DNA of 64,000 nt, from positions 745,001 through 809,000 of the forward strand of contig CAJNDS010002113.1 of NCBI GenBank assembly GCA_905221605.1, given 5' to 3'. How positions within the stretch are numbered: position 1 is the first letter of the stretch; the number at the start of each line of letters is the position of its first letter. The position numbers were made by a program, and so were the translations under genes. Under the pieces are notes generated by a model. The model saw nothing but the letters and a program-made list of their open reading frames with translations, had not been told where the DNA came from and searched no databases. Positions 9,709-19,320 of this stretch are shown here, piece after piece. This DNA comes from Symbiodinium natans. Its lineage: Eukaryota; Sar; Dinophyceae; Suessiales; Symbiodiniaceae.

Positions 9709-10040
9709 GGGCAGGGGCGGGGAGGGGGGGCCAACCAAAGACGGGTCGTTTAGGGTTTGGGGTTTATGGTGTTTAGGGTTTTTAGGGTTTGTAGTGTTTA
9801 GGGGTTTTGAGGTTTTTGTTATAGTGTTTCGGGTTTCCAGGGTATATCGTGTTTAGGGTTTAGGGGGTCACGTGCAGGACTCGGGCTTAGGATTTGGCGT
9901 TCAGGGTTTACCCAAAAGATCCAGGAACCTTTGTAAATGGAATATTTAGGTCCTCAAATGGCATACTGAGGTCCCCAAGTAGTATAGATATTGGATCTAA
10001 GTCTATGTATCTAATCTACTCGGTTTTGGATTAGCCACAG

Positions 10041-10143
10041 GGTTAGATTGGGGACACATGGAGTACCTTAAGAAGCTAGTAAGTTGCACAGCTGGTACGA
10101 AGGCAGCAGAGGAGGACCTCATGCTGCAGCACGTGCCTGACAT
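10041..10143 (+). CDS. exon-like island, unknown protein
   Basis: The acceptor TTAGCCACAG is followed by the frame LDWGHMEYLKKLVSCTAGTK, then AAEEDLMLQHVPDM, and a possible GTGCGC donor at 10144. This is a plausible amphipathic-helix fragment. Its immediate flanks are not telomeric. No family recognised. Confidence 0.4.
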
Positions 10144-10497
10144 GTGCGCTTGAACTTGGCACAAATGCCAACATGTCAACCCACAGACCCCTAAACCCCG
10201 CACCCTAAACCTCCTTATACACCCCAGACACAACCACAAGCCTGGCAGTACCTCAAAAACATCAAAAAAGGGACCACAAACGAGAGGCTTGGAGTGTAGG
10301 GTGTACGGTATAGAAGATCAACTCAGCAGGCCTTAAAGGGGCCCACAAATTACAGGGGTAGGGTTTAGGGTTCAGGAGAGACCTATTCAGCAGGCCCAAC
10401 CCCGGGTGGCGCGAGCAGACTTGGCCTCTGGCGGCGTTGAGGCGGATCGGGCGCGGAGGGTTGGCGGTTTAGGGTTTAGGGTTTTGGGCTTGGCCTA

Positions 10498-10635
10498 ATG
10501 GGGGCTGGGGCTGGGGCCGGGGCTGGGGCTGGGGCTAGGGGGCTGGGGCTCGGGGGCTGGGGCTGGGAACTGGGGGCAATGGGGGACTGGGGCTGGGCGC
10601 GGTTGGGGTTGGGGCTGGGGTTGGGGGCTGGGCTG
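10498..10635 (+). repeat. GGGGCTGGGGCT minisatellite
   Basis: Degenerate GGGGCT/GGGGTTGGGGCT units with strong G richness on the + strand. The open frame on the opposite strand encodes only P/A/S repeats and is rejected as a gene. Confidence 0.85.
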
Positions 10636-10849
10636 GCGCGCTTTGGACTACTGCTACACTTTTGAGGATTCTAATCAAACTCGGCTTGTCAGCTGCTTTG
10701 ACAAATAACTTGGGAAAGTCAGAATGATACAACCACTTTGGATGAATTTACTTAAGCTCAGCTTGTCAGCTGTTTGGACAAATAGCTTTAGACAAATAAC
10801 ATGGGACACTCACGATGACACCACATACAATTTCTATTTATCCTGGTCT

Positions 10850-10925
10850 TGAGGGTTTAGGGTTCAGGGTTTAGGGTTTAGGGTTTGGGTTTAAAGTTTA
10901 GGGTTTAGGGGTTAGGGTTTCGGGC
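10850..10925 (+). repeat. TTTAGGG tract
   Basis: About eight units with TTCAGGG, TTTGGG and TTAGGGG variants. Confidence 0.8.
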
Positions 10926-11204
10926 CCAAAAAGCTCTTCACCGATGATTCGTGGCCCTTGAACAAGCTGAGACGACGCCTGCCCCCCCCCCCCGCCCCAA
11001 GCCCAGTGAACCTAAAGCATAACCCTGAACCATGTAAGCCCTATAGTCCCTCCCTAAGGCTCAGAGCCCAAAGTAGGTATCATGTATAGAATTTAGACCC
11101 CACCCAAGGTAGGCATTTGTATACTTGGAGCCCTGCAGACCCTGCCTGAACCCATTCCCAGGCTGCCGGCCTGATGCCAGCAACCCTCGACGCCATCAAG
11201 GAGG

Positions 11205-11335
11205 AGAATCCCTAAGCCCTATAACCCACTAACCCTATAGCCCTGGAACCCTATAACCCTATAACCCTATAACACACTAACCCTATAACCCTAACCTAAA
11301 CCCTATGACCCTAAACCCTGTGACCCTATCAGCCC
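11205..11335 (+). repeat. degenerate CCCTATAA/CCCTAAA tract
   Basis: Mostly CCCTATAAC units, a variant telomere-like family. The following bases (11330-11375) read AQARVKGLLALVTLLEG after an AG and may be another short exon; support is weak. Confidence 0.75.
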
Positions 11336-11374
11336 AAGCTCGCGTAAAAGGGCTTTTGGCGCTGGTAACCCTGC

Positions 11375-11497
11375 TTGAAGGTTCATGGGTAGTTATAAGT
11401 GGGTCATAAGTAGTGTTGCAATAGTTAAAAATCTGGCTAGAACCTTATTCAGGGTACTTCGAACCCTATACTTACAACTGCCCATGAACCTACAAGC
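11375..11497. repeat. GAAGGTTCATGGG-family MITE, complete copy
   Basis: TTGAAGGTTCATGGGTAGTT faces AACTGCCCATGAACC across about 75 bp. Single ends of the same family occur at about 12405-12431, 13254-13280 and 23789-23812; related internal ATATCCCTACTT sequence occurs near 13880 and 33500. Confidence 0.75.
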
Positions 11498-11516
11498 AAC
11501 GCCCTGGAAGGAGCAG

Positions 11517-11590
11517 GTGCATGTCATTTCCGTTCGCGAAGAAGATATGAGGAAGGCCAGCAGGAGGGCACGAGCAGAGATTACCATAGG
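11517..11590 (+). CDS. exon-like island, unknown protein
   Basis: The acceptor GGAGCAG is followed by VHVISVREEDMRKASRRARA in one frame. It is charged and helical in style. It starts about 20 bp beyond a MITE. No family recognised, and the end is not resolved. Confidence 0.35.
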
Positions 11591-11819
11591 GGCCCAAAAG
11601 CCACATGAACATAAGGATCCTACTGTCGGAGTATAAGGGCTGCCATACGGGTGGAAAGCCATGTTTGTAGAATCCTTATGTTTATGTGGTTTTCAGACCT
11701 TTGCGGAGGGCACAAGGAGGGCTGACAAGCGTCGAGGGCGTAGCCTTTAGGGTCTTCGGTTCGGAGTATTAAGTCTTCGCGTTAAGGGTTGGGCGTATTA
11801 GGGTTTAGGGATTTTCTGG

Positions 11820-11911
11820 GGGTTTACGATACCCCTAGTATAGACCCCCAAATAGTAGGATCCCCTCAGAATAAGGACCCCAATCAGGTACCCCTAATAT
11901 CGTAAACCCGG
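11820..11911. repeat. GGGTTTACGATA inverted-repeat element
   Basis: GGGTTTACGATA at the left and TATCGTAAACCC at the right are exact reverse complements (12 bp). The interior (AATAGTAGGATCCCCT, AAGGACCCCAAT, GTACCCCTAAT) matches the tandem pair at 6946-7110. Confidence 0.7.
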
Positions 11912-12464
11912 ATATGTTTGTTATAAGTGCTTAGGGCTTCGGGCCTGCACGTGCGTACGGTTTGCAGGTTAAGGGTTCAGTTCAGGTAGGAGCCTTGCTG
12001 TGCAAAGTCCCCTACAAGGGACATCGGTTCTAAGCCCCAATGATGAACCAAGCCACATCAACCCTAAACCACAAGCCCTGAAAGCAAAAACCGAACCTGA
12101 AGAATGAACCGCGGGGATAGTTGACATTGTGGTTGTCAGGTCTCAGGTTTAACATGCAAATGAACTCCGAACAGCCAAAAAAATCGCTGAAGCCGAATTA
12201 AAGAGCCCCTTATACGCCCTCTAAGCCTTAAATCCGAATACTTTTTGCCTTTCCCGCCCCCCCCCCCCCCATTTATGCACCCTTTCAACTTTCAACCCTC
12301 AATCCAACGCCAGCCCAATCTGCGGATCGCCTACTACTTAGAGGACTTTAGGGGAAAGATAGGGTGCCGTTATAACAACAACAATCTGCAAGTTGCCTCG
12401 GTATAGTTGTAAGTACCCATGAACCTCCAAGTAGATTCCGGTTGGAAAAGGGCTTCCGTAAACC

Positions 12465-12606
12465 CTAAAAAGCCCTAAGCCAAACCCTTAACACCCTTAA
12501 CCCTAAAAACCTTGAACCCTAAACCCTAAGCCCTAAGAACCCTAAACCCTAAATCCTAAACCCTAAGAACCCTAAACCCTAAAAAACCCTAAGCCCTAAA
12601 AACCCC
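12465..12606 (+). repeat. CCCTAAA-type tract
   Basis: C-strand units with AACCCTAAG and CCCTAAAAA variants, ending about 22 bp before an exon-like island. Confidence 0.85.
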
Positions 12607-12627
12607 AAGCCGAAGCCAGCTTGGCAG

Positions 12628-12685
12628 GTTGTCGAGGCCACAGTCCTTGAAAGTTCCGACTCCGCCAGAGCCTCAGCACGCCGTC
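12628..12685 (+). CDS. exon-like island, unknown protein
   Basis: The acceptor CTTGGCAG/G is followed by VVEATVLESSDSARASARR and a GTGAGG donor at 12686 that merges into TTTAGGG repeats. The island is about 58 nt. A CCCTAAA tract lies upstream and a TTTAGGG tract touches the donor. No family recognised. Confidence 0.5.
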
Positions 12686-12687
12686 GT

Positions 12688-12742
12688 GAGGGTTTAGGGT
12701 TTAGGGTTTAGGGTTAAGGGTTTAGGGTTTAGGGTTAGGGTG
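12688..12742 (+). repeat. TTTAGGG tract
   Basis: Six to seven near-perfect units starting 2-3 bases after the donor-like GTGAGG. Confidence 0.9.
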
Positions 12743-12746
12743 GAGG

Positions 12747-12800
12747 TTTTGGAGGGATGTAGAGCTGCACAAGCTAGAACTTCATAAAGCTTCCAGGGCT
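12747..12800 (+). CDS. exon-like island, unknown protein
   Basis: The frame RFWRDVELHKLELHKASRA follows GTGGAG. Telomeric G-strand tracts lie on both sides (12688-12742 and about 12834-12852). The boundaries are weak. No family recognised. Confidence 0.3.
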
Positions 12801-12860
12801 TGAAAGGCTTGCGAGATCCACCAACCAACAAAAGGGTTTAGGGTTTAGGGTTTTTGCCTT

Positions 12861-12980
12861 CTTACCCAAAGGGTCCTAAGTACCTATATGGGGGACACTT
12901 ACCCAAACCATAAGAGTAACTCCGATTATCGAAGCCCCACTTTGTACTATGCAGGTACTTAGGACCCTTTTGGGTTAAAG
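12861..12980. repeat. MITE-like hairpin element
   Basis: CTTACCCAAAGGGTCCTAAG faces CTTAGGACCCTTTTGGGTTAAAG, an imperfect inverted repeat of about 24 bp around a 68-bp centre. Confidence 0.7.
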
Positions 12981-13556
12981 TAAGCATCTGGACTGACCAG
13001 GGCTTGCGTTGGTTGCCAAGATGACGCCCAGTAATCTTTGATATTAGGACGTCTTCATGGGCTCTCGAACCTCAAAACCCCGAGTCCCTGAACTGTAAAC
13101 CATTGTGGTTTAGGGTTTCTGGTTTAGGGTTTAGGAGCTTCACAACCTCGAAGAATGTCGGGCTTTTGTCCTGCCAGGAGATGTTTGATCTGTAGACGAT
13201 CCCGGGTGGGTGTGGCGAGCTCAGTGCTTCTGGATCCGTAAAGGTTAAGAATACTTGAAGGTTCATGGGTACTTATAATATGTGGGGTGATAAGCCCTAC
13301 CTGTAATCCTGGCGGACAGAAATGTCTGTCCCTTTGGTTTTTTCTGGTTTTTTGCGTGCAAAAGCGAGGTGTTGGTGTTCTATTGGGATCGGGGAATACG
13401 ATCAAAGCGGCTGGATTTTCGGAGTTCAGGGGAACCTTCCCGAGCCCTGTGCAAAGTCTTGTGCACCAAAGAATAGGTGACCTGAGCAGAACACAAAAAA
13501 AGCGTACTCTGAACCCAACGTTTTTCCAACATCATGTTGGGTTTTGTTGGGTTTTT

Positions 13557-13577
13557 GGGGGGGGGGGGGGGGGGGGG
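13557..13577 (+). repeat. poly-G run
   Basis: About 21 G residues. It sits between two diverged copies of a ...GTACCCAAACCCAAC-type sequence (GAACCCAACGTTTTTCCAACAT before and GTACCCAAAACCCAACGC after), so the run lies within a larger repeat region. Confidence 0.8.
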
Positions 13578-13947
13578 TAGCCCAAAAAAACGTAAACCGT
13601 ACCGAATCCGTACTTTGTTGGAAAAATGTTGGGAAGATGTTGGGAAAAAAGCGTACCCAAAACCCAACGCAAACCCAACAAGAGGACACTTTTTCTGAAA
13701 AGGCCACTTTTTCTGCAGAATTGTGTGGGTGTCTGGTTTCCACCAGGAAATAGGTTTCTGACCATCATTAAAGCGGACGGATTTTTTGCGCGGCTGGATT
13801 TTTCCGGCCTCTTCAATAGGACAGTTTTTTATGGAACGGGGGATTGACAGGTAAATAAGGTTATATCCATACCTAGTTCCCCTACTTATATCCCTACTTA
13901 TTTGTACCCATCAACCCCCAAGGATTGTTGATTGATGATTGGTTTAG

Positions 13948-13995
13948 GTCCTGGGGTGCTTGACCTTGTCATCCAGTTTCATCTCGCCTCTGCAG
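13948..13995 (+). CDS. exon-like island, unknown protein
   Basis: The frame GVLDLVIQFHLASA ends in CTCTGCAG, directly followed by GTTTAGGG, so the first telomeric unit would itself supply the 5' splice site. It is hydrophobic. No family recognised. Confidence 0.35.
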
Positions 13996-14033
13996 GTTTA
14001 GGGTTTAGGGTTTAGGGTTTAGGGTTTAGGGTA
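13995..14033 (+). repeat. TTTAGGG tract
   Basis: Five perfect TTTAGGG units. Confidence 0.95.
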
Positions 14034-14081
14034 GATTTTGGGTGGTTAGACGGCTAGAAGTGCTTTTGGGGATGGTTGAAA

Positions 14082-14162
14082 GGTATGCCTGGCATCAATC
14101 TTGTTGCGGGGGCTCGGCAGGCCCAGTACAATCGCCAGTGCACGGACAAGATCCTTCATAAA
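14082..14162 (+). CDS. exon-like island, unknown protein
   Basis: The frame PGINLVAGARQAQYNRQCTD continues as KILHKF to a TTTAGGG tract at 14166. The acceptor is not certain. The composition is protein-like. No family recognised. Confidence 0.35.
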
Positions 14163-14165
14163 TTC

Positions 14166-14238
14166 TTAGGGTTTAGGGTTTAGGGTTTAGGGTTTAGGGT
14201 TTAGGGTTTAGGGTTTAGGGTTTAGGGTTTAGGGTTTA
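14166..14238 (+). repeat. TTTAGGG tract
   Basis: Ten perfect TTTAGGG units in a row. Confidence 0.97.
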
Positions 14239-14299
14239 TAAATGGGTCTTAGGGTCGACAGTTTTGCACTCAAGGTTGTCAGCTTAGGTTTCCTTTTTT

Positions 14300-14440
14300 G
14301 ATGCAACGCTGCGCACTGGCCTTCCTGATTCAGCCGCAGAACCTCAGGGTTCACATTGACTCTAAGTTAAAGGCCCAAAACCCACGTACTCTTTCAGTCA
14401 GCAAGCGCTTTTGCCGAAATGGTCCTATTCTCGTGTCACC
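14300..14440 (+). CDS. small open frame or exon
   Basis: ATG at 14300 opens a frame reading MQRCALAFLIQPQNLRVHID and then SKLKAQNPRTLSVSKRFCRN, with a stop near 14473. It may be an internal exon rather than a gene start. No family recognised. Confidence 0.3.
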
Positions 14441-14598
14441 GGGACGAAATCCCTCCAAACATACATAGGCATAACCCTATGGGATTTTTTGGTTTAGGGA
14501 TTTAAGCCCCCCAAACCCTATAGGGTTTTAAGGTTCTACGGTGCAAGGTAATGCCCAAACCTTAAACCCTAAACCTTTAAACCCTATAACCTTCCCAG

Positions 14599-14660
14599 GT
14601 CTTCGATGGCCCGCGGCAAGCGGCTGTGAAGCCGACCGTGCTCATGATGGGTTCATTCAG
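14599..14660 (+). CDS. exon-like island, unknown protein
   Basis: A C-strand telomeric stretch (14552-14592) runs into the acceptor CTTCCCAG, followed by VFDGPRQAAVKPTVLMMGSF in frame. The possible donor GTTGTT at 14661 is poor. No family recognised. Confidence 0.4.
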
Positions 14661-15062
14661 GTTGTTCCAGAGCAGGGTTCGGTGTTCATGGCATGCTGGT
14701 TTGTAGACTTTGATATTACTAGCCCCAATTCACCATGGCTTAGCATACTCGTGGGAGAGGAATCCCCCCCCCCCCCCCTTGCAAAATGGCTGCCCGAGTC
14801 TAGGCATGACGAGGGTTCGGGGTTCAGGGTTCAGGGCTTAGAGCCTACGGCCTAGGGCCTAGGGCCTAGGGCTTAGGGTTGGCTCAGGGTTCAGGGCTCA
14901 GGGCTTAGGGCTCAGGGTTCAGGGTTCAGTCGTCAGGGCGCAGGGCTTAGGGCTTATAGGGCTGAGGTTTCCTGATTTGTCGTGTCACCTGACAAGGCAG
15001 GCAAACAAGGGACCTTAGGTTTAGGGTTGTTTGGGGTCAAAGGGTTTGGAACTTGGAACAGC

Positions 15063-15323
15063 TCATCCCCTCCCTCTTACTTGCAAAGCAAGGGGAGAGA
15101 CTCGCACAGGAAAGTGATCGAACATGTGTTCGATCTCTTTTGAGATCGAATCTGCGGCAAAGACTTCCGCCAAAGCTGTTAGCGAAAGGCTGTGCGCCTT
15201 GTAGTGTCCCAGCGCTAAGATACGCAACATGATCCTTCCAGAGGGCCCCTTGTAGCGACCGAAGGTAATGACTATGAAAGGCACACTGAACATTGTTTTG
15301 GGGCACTGTTTGGTGACCTGCAC
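15063..15323 (-). CDS. possible minus-strand exon
   Basis: On the minus strand the frame includes MFSVPFIVITFGRYKGPSGR, then LALGHYKAHSLSLTALAEVF and DSISKEIEHMFDHFPVRVS, which looks protein-like, while the + strand frames contain stops. No family recognised. It includes the near-palindrome GATCGAACATGTGTTCGATC at 15117-15136. Confidence 0.35.
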   Translation of the reverse strand: MQVTKQCPKTMFSVPFIVITFGRYKGPSGRIMLRILALGHYKAHSLSLTALAEVFAADSISKEIEHMFDHFPVRVSPLALQVRGRG

Positions 15324-15469
15324 ATTGACTTTTCAAGCAGCCACGGGCAACCCAAATTCAGCTGTCTGCTGTCACGCCCGAGAGAAAAAAGGAATTATTC
15401 AGGGTACTGAGGCGATGTAGGTTTAGAACGGTTACCTTCCAATAATTGGGGACTAACTGAACCCTTGTA

Positions 15470-16012
15470 TGTATACGTAGGTAGGTATGGTATGTATGCA
15501 TTGTGTACTGTATGTATTGTGTGTATTGTATGTTTTTCCTGTTCACGTACTCTACGTATTGGACACTTCACTCGTGCAGATTGTATGAATTGTACGGATT
15601 GTATGTATTGTATGTGTTGTATGTGTTGCATGTGTTGTATGTATTGTATGTAATTTGCTGTATGTGTTGCATGTTGTATGGATTGTATTGTATTGTATTG
15701 TATTGTATTGTATTGTATTGTATTGTATTGTATTGTATTGTATTGTATTGTATTGTATTGTATTGTATTGTATTGTATTGTATGTATGTTCTGTATTGTA
15801 TGTATTGTGTTGTGTTGTGTTGTGTTGTATTGTATTGTATTGTATTGTATTGTATTGTATGTATTGTATGTGTTGTATGTACTGTATACATTGTATGTAT
15901 TGTATGTATTGTATGTATTGTATGTATTGTATGTATTGTATGTATTGTATGTATTGTATGTATACTGCATGCATTGCCATGTGTTGCATGTATTCCATGT
16001 CTTGTGTGTACA
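15470..16012 (+). repeat. TATTG / TATGTATTG microsatellite
   Basis: TATGTATTG-like 9-mers flank a pure TATTG pentamer core at about 15684-15782 (roughly 20 units). The long open frames across it on both strands (IVLYC, YNTIQ repeats) are artefacts of the 5- and 9-bp periods. Confidence 0.97.
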
Positions 16013-16026
16013 GTTCTCATGTACAG

Positions 16027-16312
16027 CATAAATAAATAAATAAATATATATATATATATGTATATAATATCAATACATATACATATATAATTATAAATAT
16101 TTAAATATAAATATATTAATATAAATATATAAATATAAATATTTAAATATAAATATAAATATACATATAAATATAAATATAAATATAAATATGAATATGA
16201 ATATGAATATAATTATAGATATAAATATAAATACATAAATATAAATAAATAAATAAATATATATATATAAATGTGTATACATATATACATGTACACATAT
16301 ACATATACATAA
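16027..16312. repeat. AT-rich block (TAAATA units)
   Basis: ATAAATATAAATAT-type low-complexity sequence with TATACATG motifs. It separates the microsatellite from the GC-rich retrotransposon remnant. Confidence 0.9.
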
Positions 16313-19300
16313 ATCCCAATTGCGCGATTCGTTCAGTCCCGAAGGAGCCCTTAGCCCAAGCCTCCCAAGCTCTCCGGCCACGGCGTCACGCTTACGGACG
16401 TTGCGGCTTTAAGGCAGCGCGTCGAACCCAGTTGCGCCATGTTGCGCCTCTGGGAGGAGGCCAACGATGCCACGTGTAAGGAGCCATCCCGACGTACCCG
16501 ACGAAATCGAAGAATAGTCGTTCGTTTGCTTCGATGCATCACAATGCTCAAGGGAACGAAAATCACGCCTGGCCTTTTGGTGGCTTGTGTTGCGCACAGC
16601 GGCCTGGCCCACCGTCGACAAGCTGCCAGCCCAAGCCAAGGGACTTAAGCTCGCAAGCGCGGATCTTGAGACGGGCTGATTGCTTTGGGGCGAAGCCCTG
16701 CATGCAGCTGCTATAGGCGATAACTCCTGTTCTTCTTATTGCTTCAGGGGCCTACGCTTCGAGCATCTGAACCTTGGCTCCACCGTCCCATTGTAGCACA
16801 ATCCGACGCCCTCGCCCTCTATGCCCTTTTGCCTGGAACGCCTGGTTCAGACGGGGCATCACGCTTGCTGGAGCATCCTCTGGATGGCGCCTGTCTCAAC
16901 GCAACGCCCGTCCCCTGAGTTTGCCAGCGAACGGCTGTGCATGGAATGTGCTTCTTCGAATGATGTCTTGTTCGTGCAATTGGAGCTGGCACACACGGCG
17001 CGGCAGCTCATTGCGTAGTCTCCCCGGCCCTTACCGCTCGTGAATTGGTGTTGTACTTTGTAGAAGACATCACAAGACGATGCAAATCATGCCACAGTCG
17101 CCTGTCGCCAGTCAAAGATCCACCGAAGCGAAGAAGAGGAAGGGACTCAAGGCGACTTGGGTCACGAGCCTTCAATGAGTTCGTTCGGCAAAGAGGCCTG
17201 GCCCTCTGTGTGCTGCCCGACTTCACCGCGATTCACTAAGAGCCGTCTCCCCTGACAATTCGCCCTTGCGGGTCCGCCGTTGTCGCCTCGCAGTCCTCCT
17301 TGGAGTCCTCCGCCTTGGTTCCCTGAGTAGGTCGGCGAAGACGAGGTAGAAGGAATTGATGGAGAGGCCCTGTGCTCGGGAGTGGGCATGACATGGTAAT
17401 AGCATACAGCATTCGCCAGCTGGCAGGCGCCAAAACAAAATGCGCAGCTTCCACTCTGGCCTAGGCATGTCCAAAAGGAAGGATATCCGCATAGTTTGCA
17501 CAAGCTTATGAACTTCGGTCGCCCAGCTCTTTCGGGGCGGCCGTGCGTTCGAGTGCCTGCATCTGTGCCGTCGCTAGGGGTGGGGACCAAACCATATGCA
17601 ATAAGTTTGTTCTGCTGCCTGAGGGATACCCTTCCACCACCATCTCAGGCAACCTCCGCAAGCGTCATGGACAACCTCCGGCAATTTCAACAGTTCAAGG
17701 CCCCACTGGCCACTGCGGGCAGCCATGCACTCACCAGTGCCCAGTCCAGACGGCGCCTTTTCTGCAGCATTCCGCAGCCAGTCCAGTCTCAGCACCCTAA
17801 CGTTCCCTACGCCCAGCCCAGGCCGTTGGCGTAAGCTTTCTGCCAGCTCCCCCACCATCACCCCCGCATCGCGAGCGGGCAGCTCGAACAACGTCAGCTT
17901 GAACAGCGTCTGAGTTGCCAGCGATGCATGTGAGTGCACCACCGCCGGTTGGGAGCTTGCCTGCAGCCGCTGCCCTCGCTCTCACCCGCGTGCTCGCACC
18001 AAGCCGTCGTGTTTGATGGCGCTTGGGTTGTCATGTTGAGGTTTCTGCCTCGTGTTGCACAGGATATTGCCCGACGCATTGTTCCAGTCGTCGACGCTTT
18101 CGTGCCAGCGATGTTGCAGTAACTTCTCGTGCCCCTCCATTGTTGCAGTCCACCCGCTTGCATAACTGTCGGAATGAAGTTGGCAATTTTGCGCCATCTT
18201 CCCCATATTTTCAACAGTGAACCGAAATCACGGGCCCGGCCGACTTTGCCATGCGGTGGGGCAATGATCTTACCATTTTGTACTATACCGCATTTCCGTG
18301 GAATATCTTGGAGCGGTTTGATGGAGCATTTTGCCACGCAATCCTCACACAGCTACGTAGCCAACCGTGGGCATCCGTGGGCCGATCTGCTGCAATGAAC
18401 GCTATCGTTTTGATTCGGGGAAGCAGCGAATCCGGGTGCGTGGTTCGCCCGTCGGCCCAGCCTAGCGCCCTCATGTCTCTCATCCGGCGCCCGGCGCGGC
18501 GTGTTCAAGTGGCGGCATTGCAAGAACAAAATCGGCTGGCACAGCGAGCAGAGAAATAATTAGCACGACATGGATCTGCAACGGGATTACGACATGCAGT
18601 GCGCCGGCACACACGCGTCAGAGGCAGAGCTTTCACGGCGTTGGCGAAGCCAAGGAAATGGCCGACATGCACGCTGACAAGATGTAGCACGCAAACCCCC
18701 TAAACCTACACAACGTTTAGCACGACAATGACCGCCACAACAACCGTCCAAACAACAATGTGATGCCAAGTTTTCACAGCCACGGCAGCAGGGTTGCCAT
18801 CAGGGCGAGGAATGGCATGCGATGGATCCCACATGATCCTCTGGAGGCCGACGGATCGTGGAATTGTCGTCTCAGCGGGCCGAAATTTTGATAACCTGGT
18901 GTTGCATGTAGAAGGGCCAGCTGCAGGATTTGATTCAACAGCCGCGACATGTCGCGACATCACTGTCAAATCAGGCACGGCAAGCACATGTTCATTCAAT
19001 GACCACGATACGCCATTTGCAACCTCCGCTTTTGCCCGAGGGCACACAACTCCTGCCGTTGGATATGCAGGTCGCTTTCCGGCGAAACCTTCGCTTGCCG
19101 CTACCCTTGGCATCGTCCCGTTGCGGGGGACATGGCGAGCCAGGCTGCCGAGCCGTGGTGGGCCGGCTGCGCGACCTCGCGCCGCCTGCGCCCGGAGTGG
19201 GCTGCTGGCCAGGCGCGTTCCCATACTCGAGCGAGCGTGGGTTCGCGTCGTGCGGGAAGCCGTCGCGGGTGGCCCCCCAACAGTGGCTGGCGCAGACCAC

Positions 19301-19320
19301 CGCGCCGGGCATAGCCCCAG
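16313..19320 (+). mobile_element. 5' part of decayed non-LTR retrotransposon (probable)
   Basis: A GC-rich tract with sharp compositional contrast to the AT block on its left. It precedes the recognisable reverse-transcriptase remnant, so it is probably the upstream part of the same element or of nested elements. Open frames of 60-220 codons exist on both strands, but I could not recognise an endonuclease or the central RT palm. The stretch at 16644-16670 (CTTAAGCTCGCAAGCGCGG...) has a close relative at 44935-44959, so part of it is dispersed repeat. Confidence 0.45.

Noticed and set aside
11161-11214. Exon-like AAGLMPATLDAIKEENP
   Set aside because: The frame is attractive but has a CCCTAA stop at the edge of a C-strand tract and no donor; kept only as a counter-example to the polarity pattern.
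15395-16039. Open frames of 117-191 codons on both strands in the TATTG microsatellite
   Set aside because: The 5- and 9-bp periods keep all frames free of stops; the products are pure YNTIQ or IVLYC repeats.
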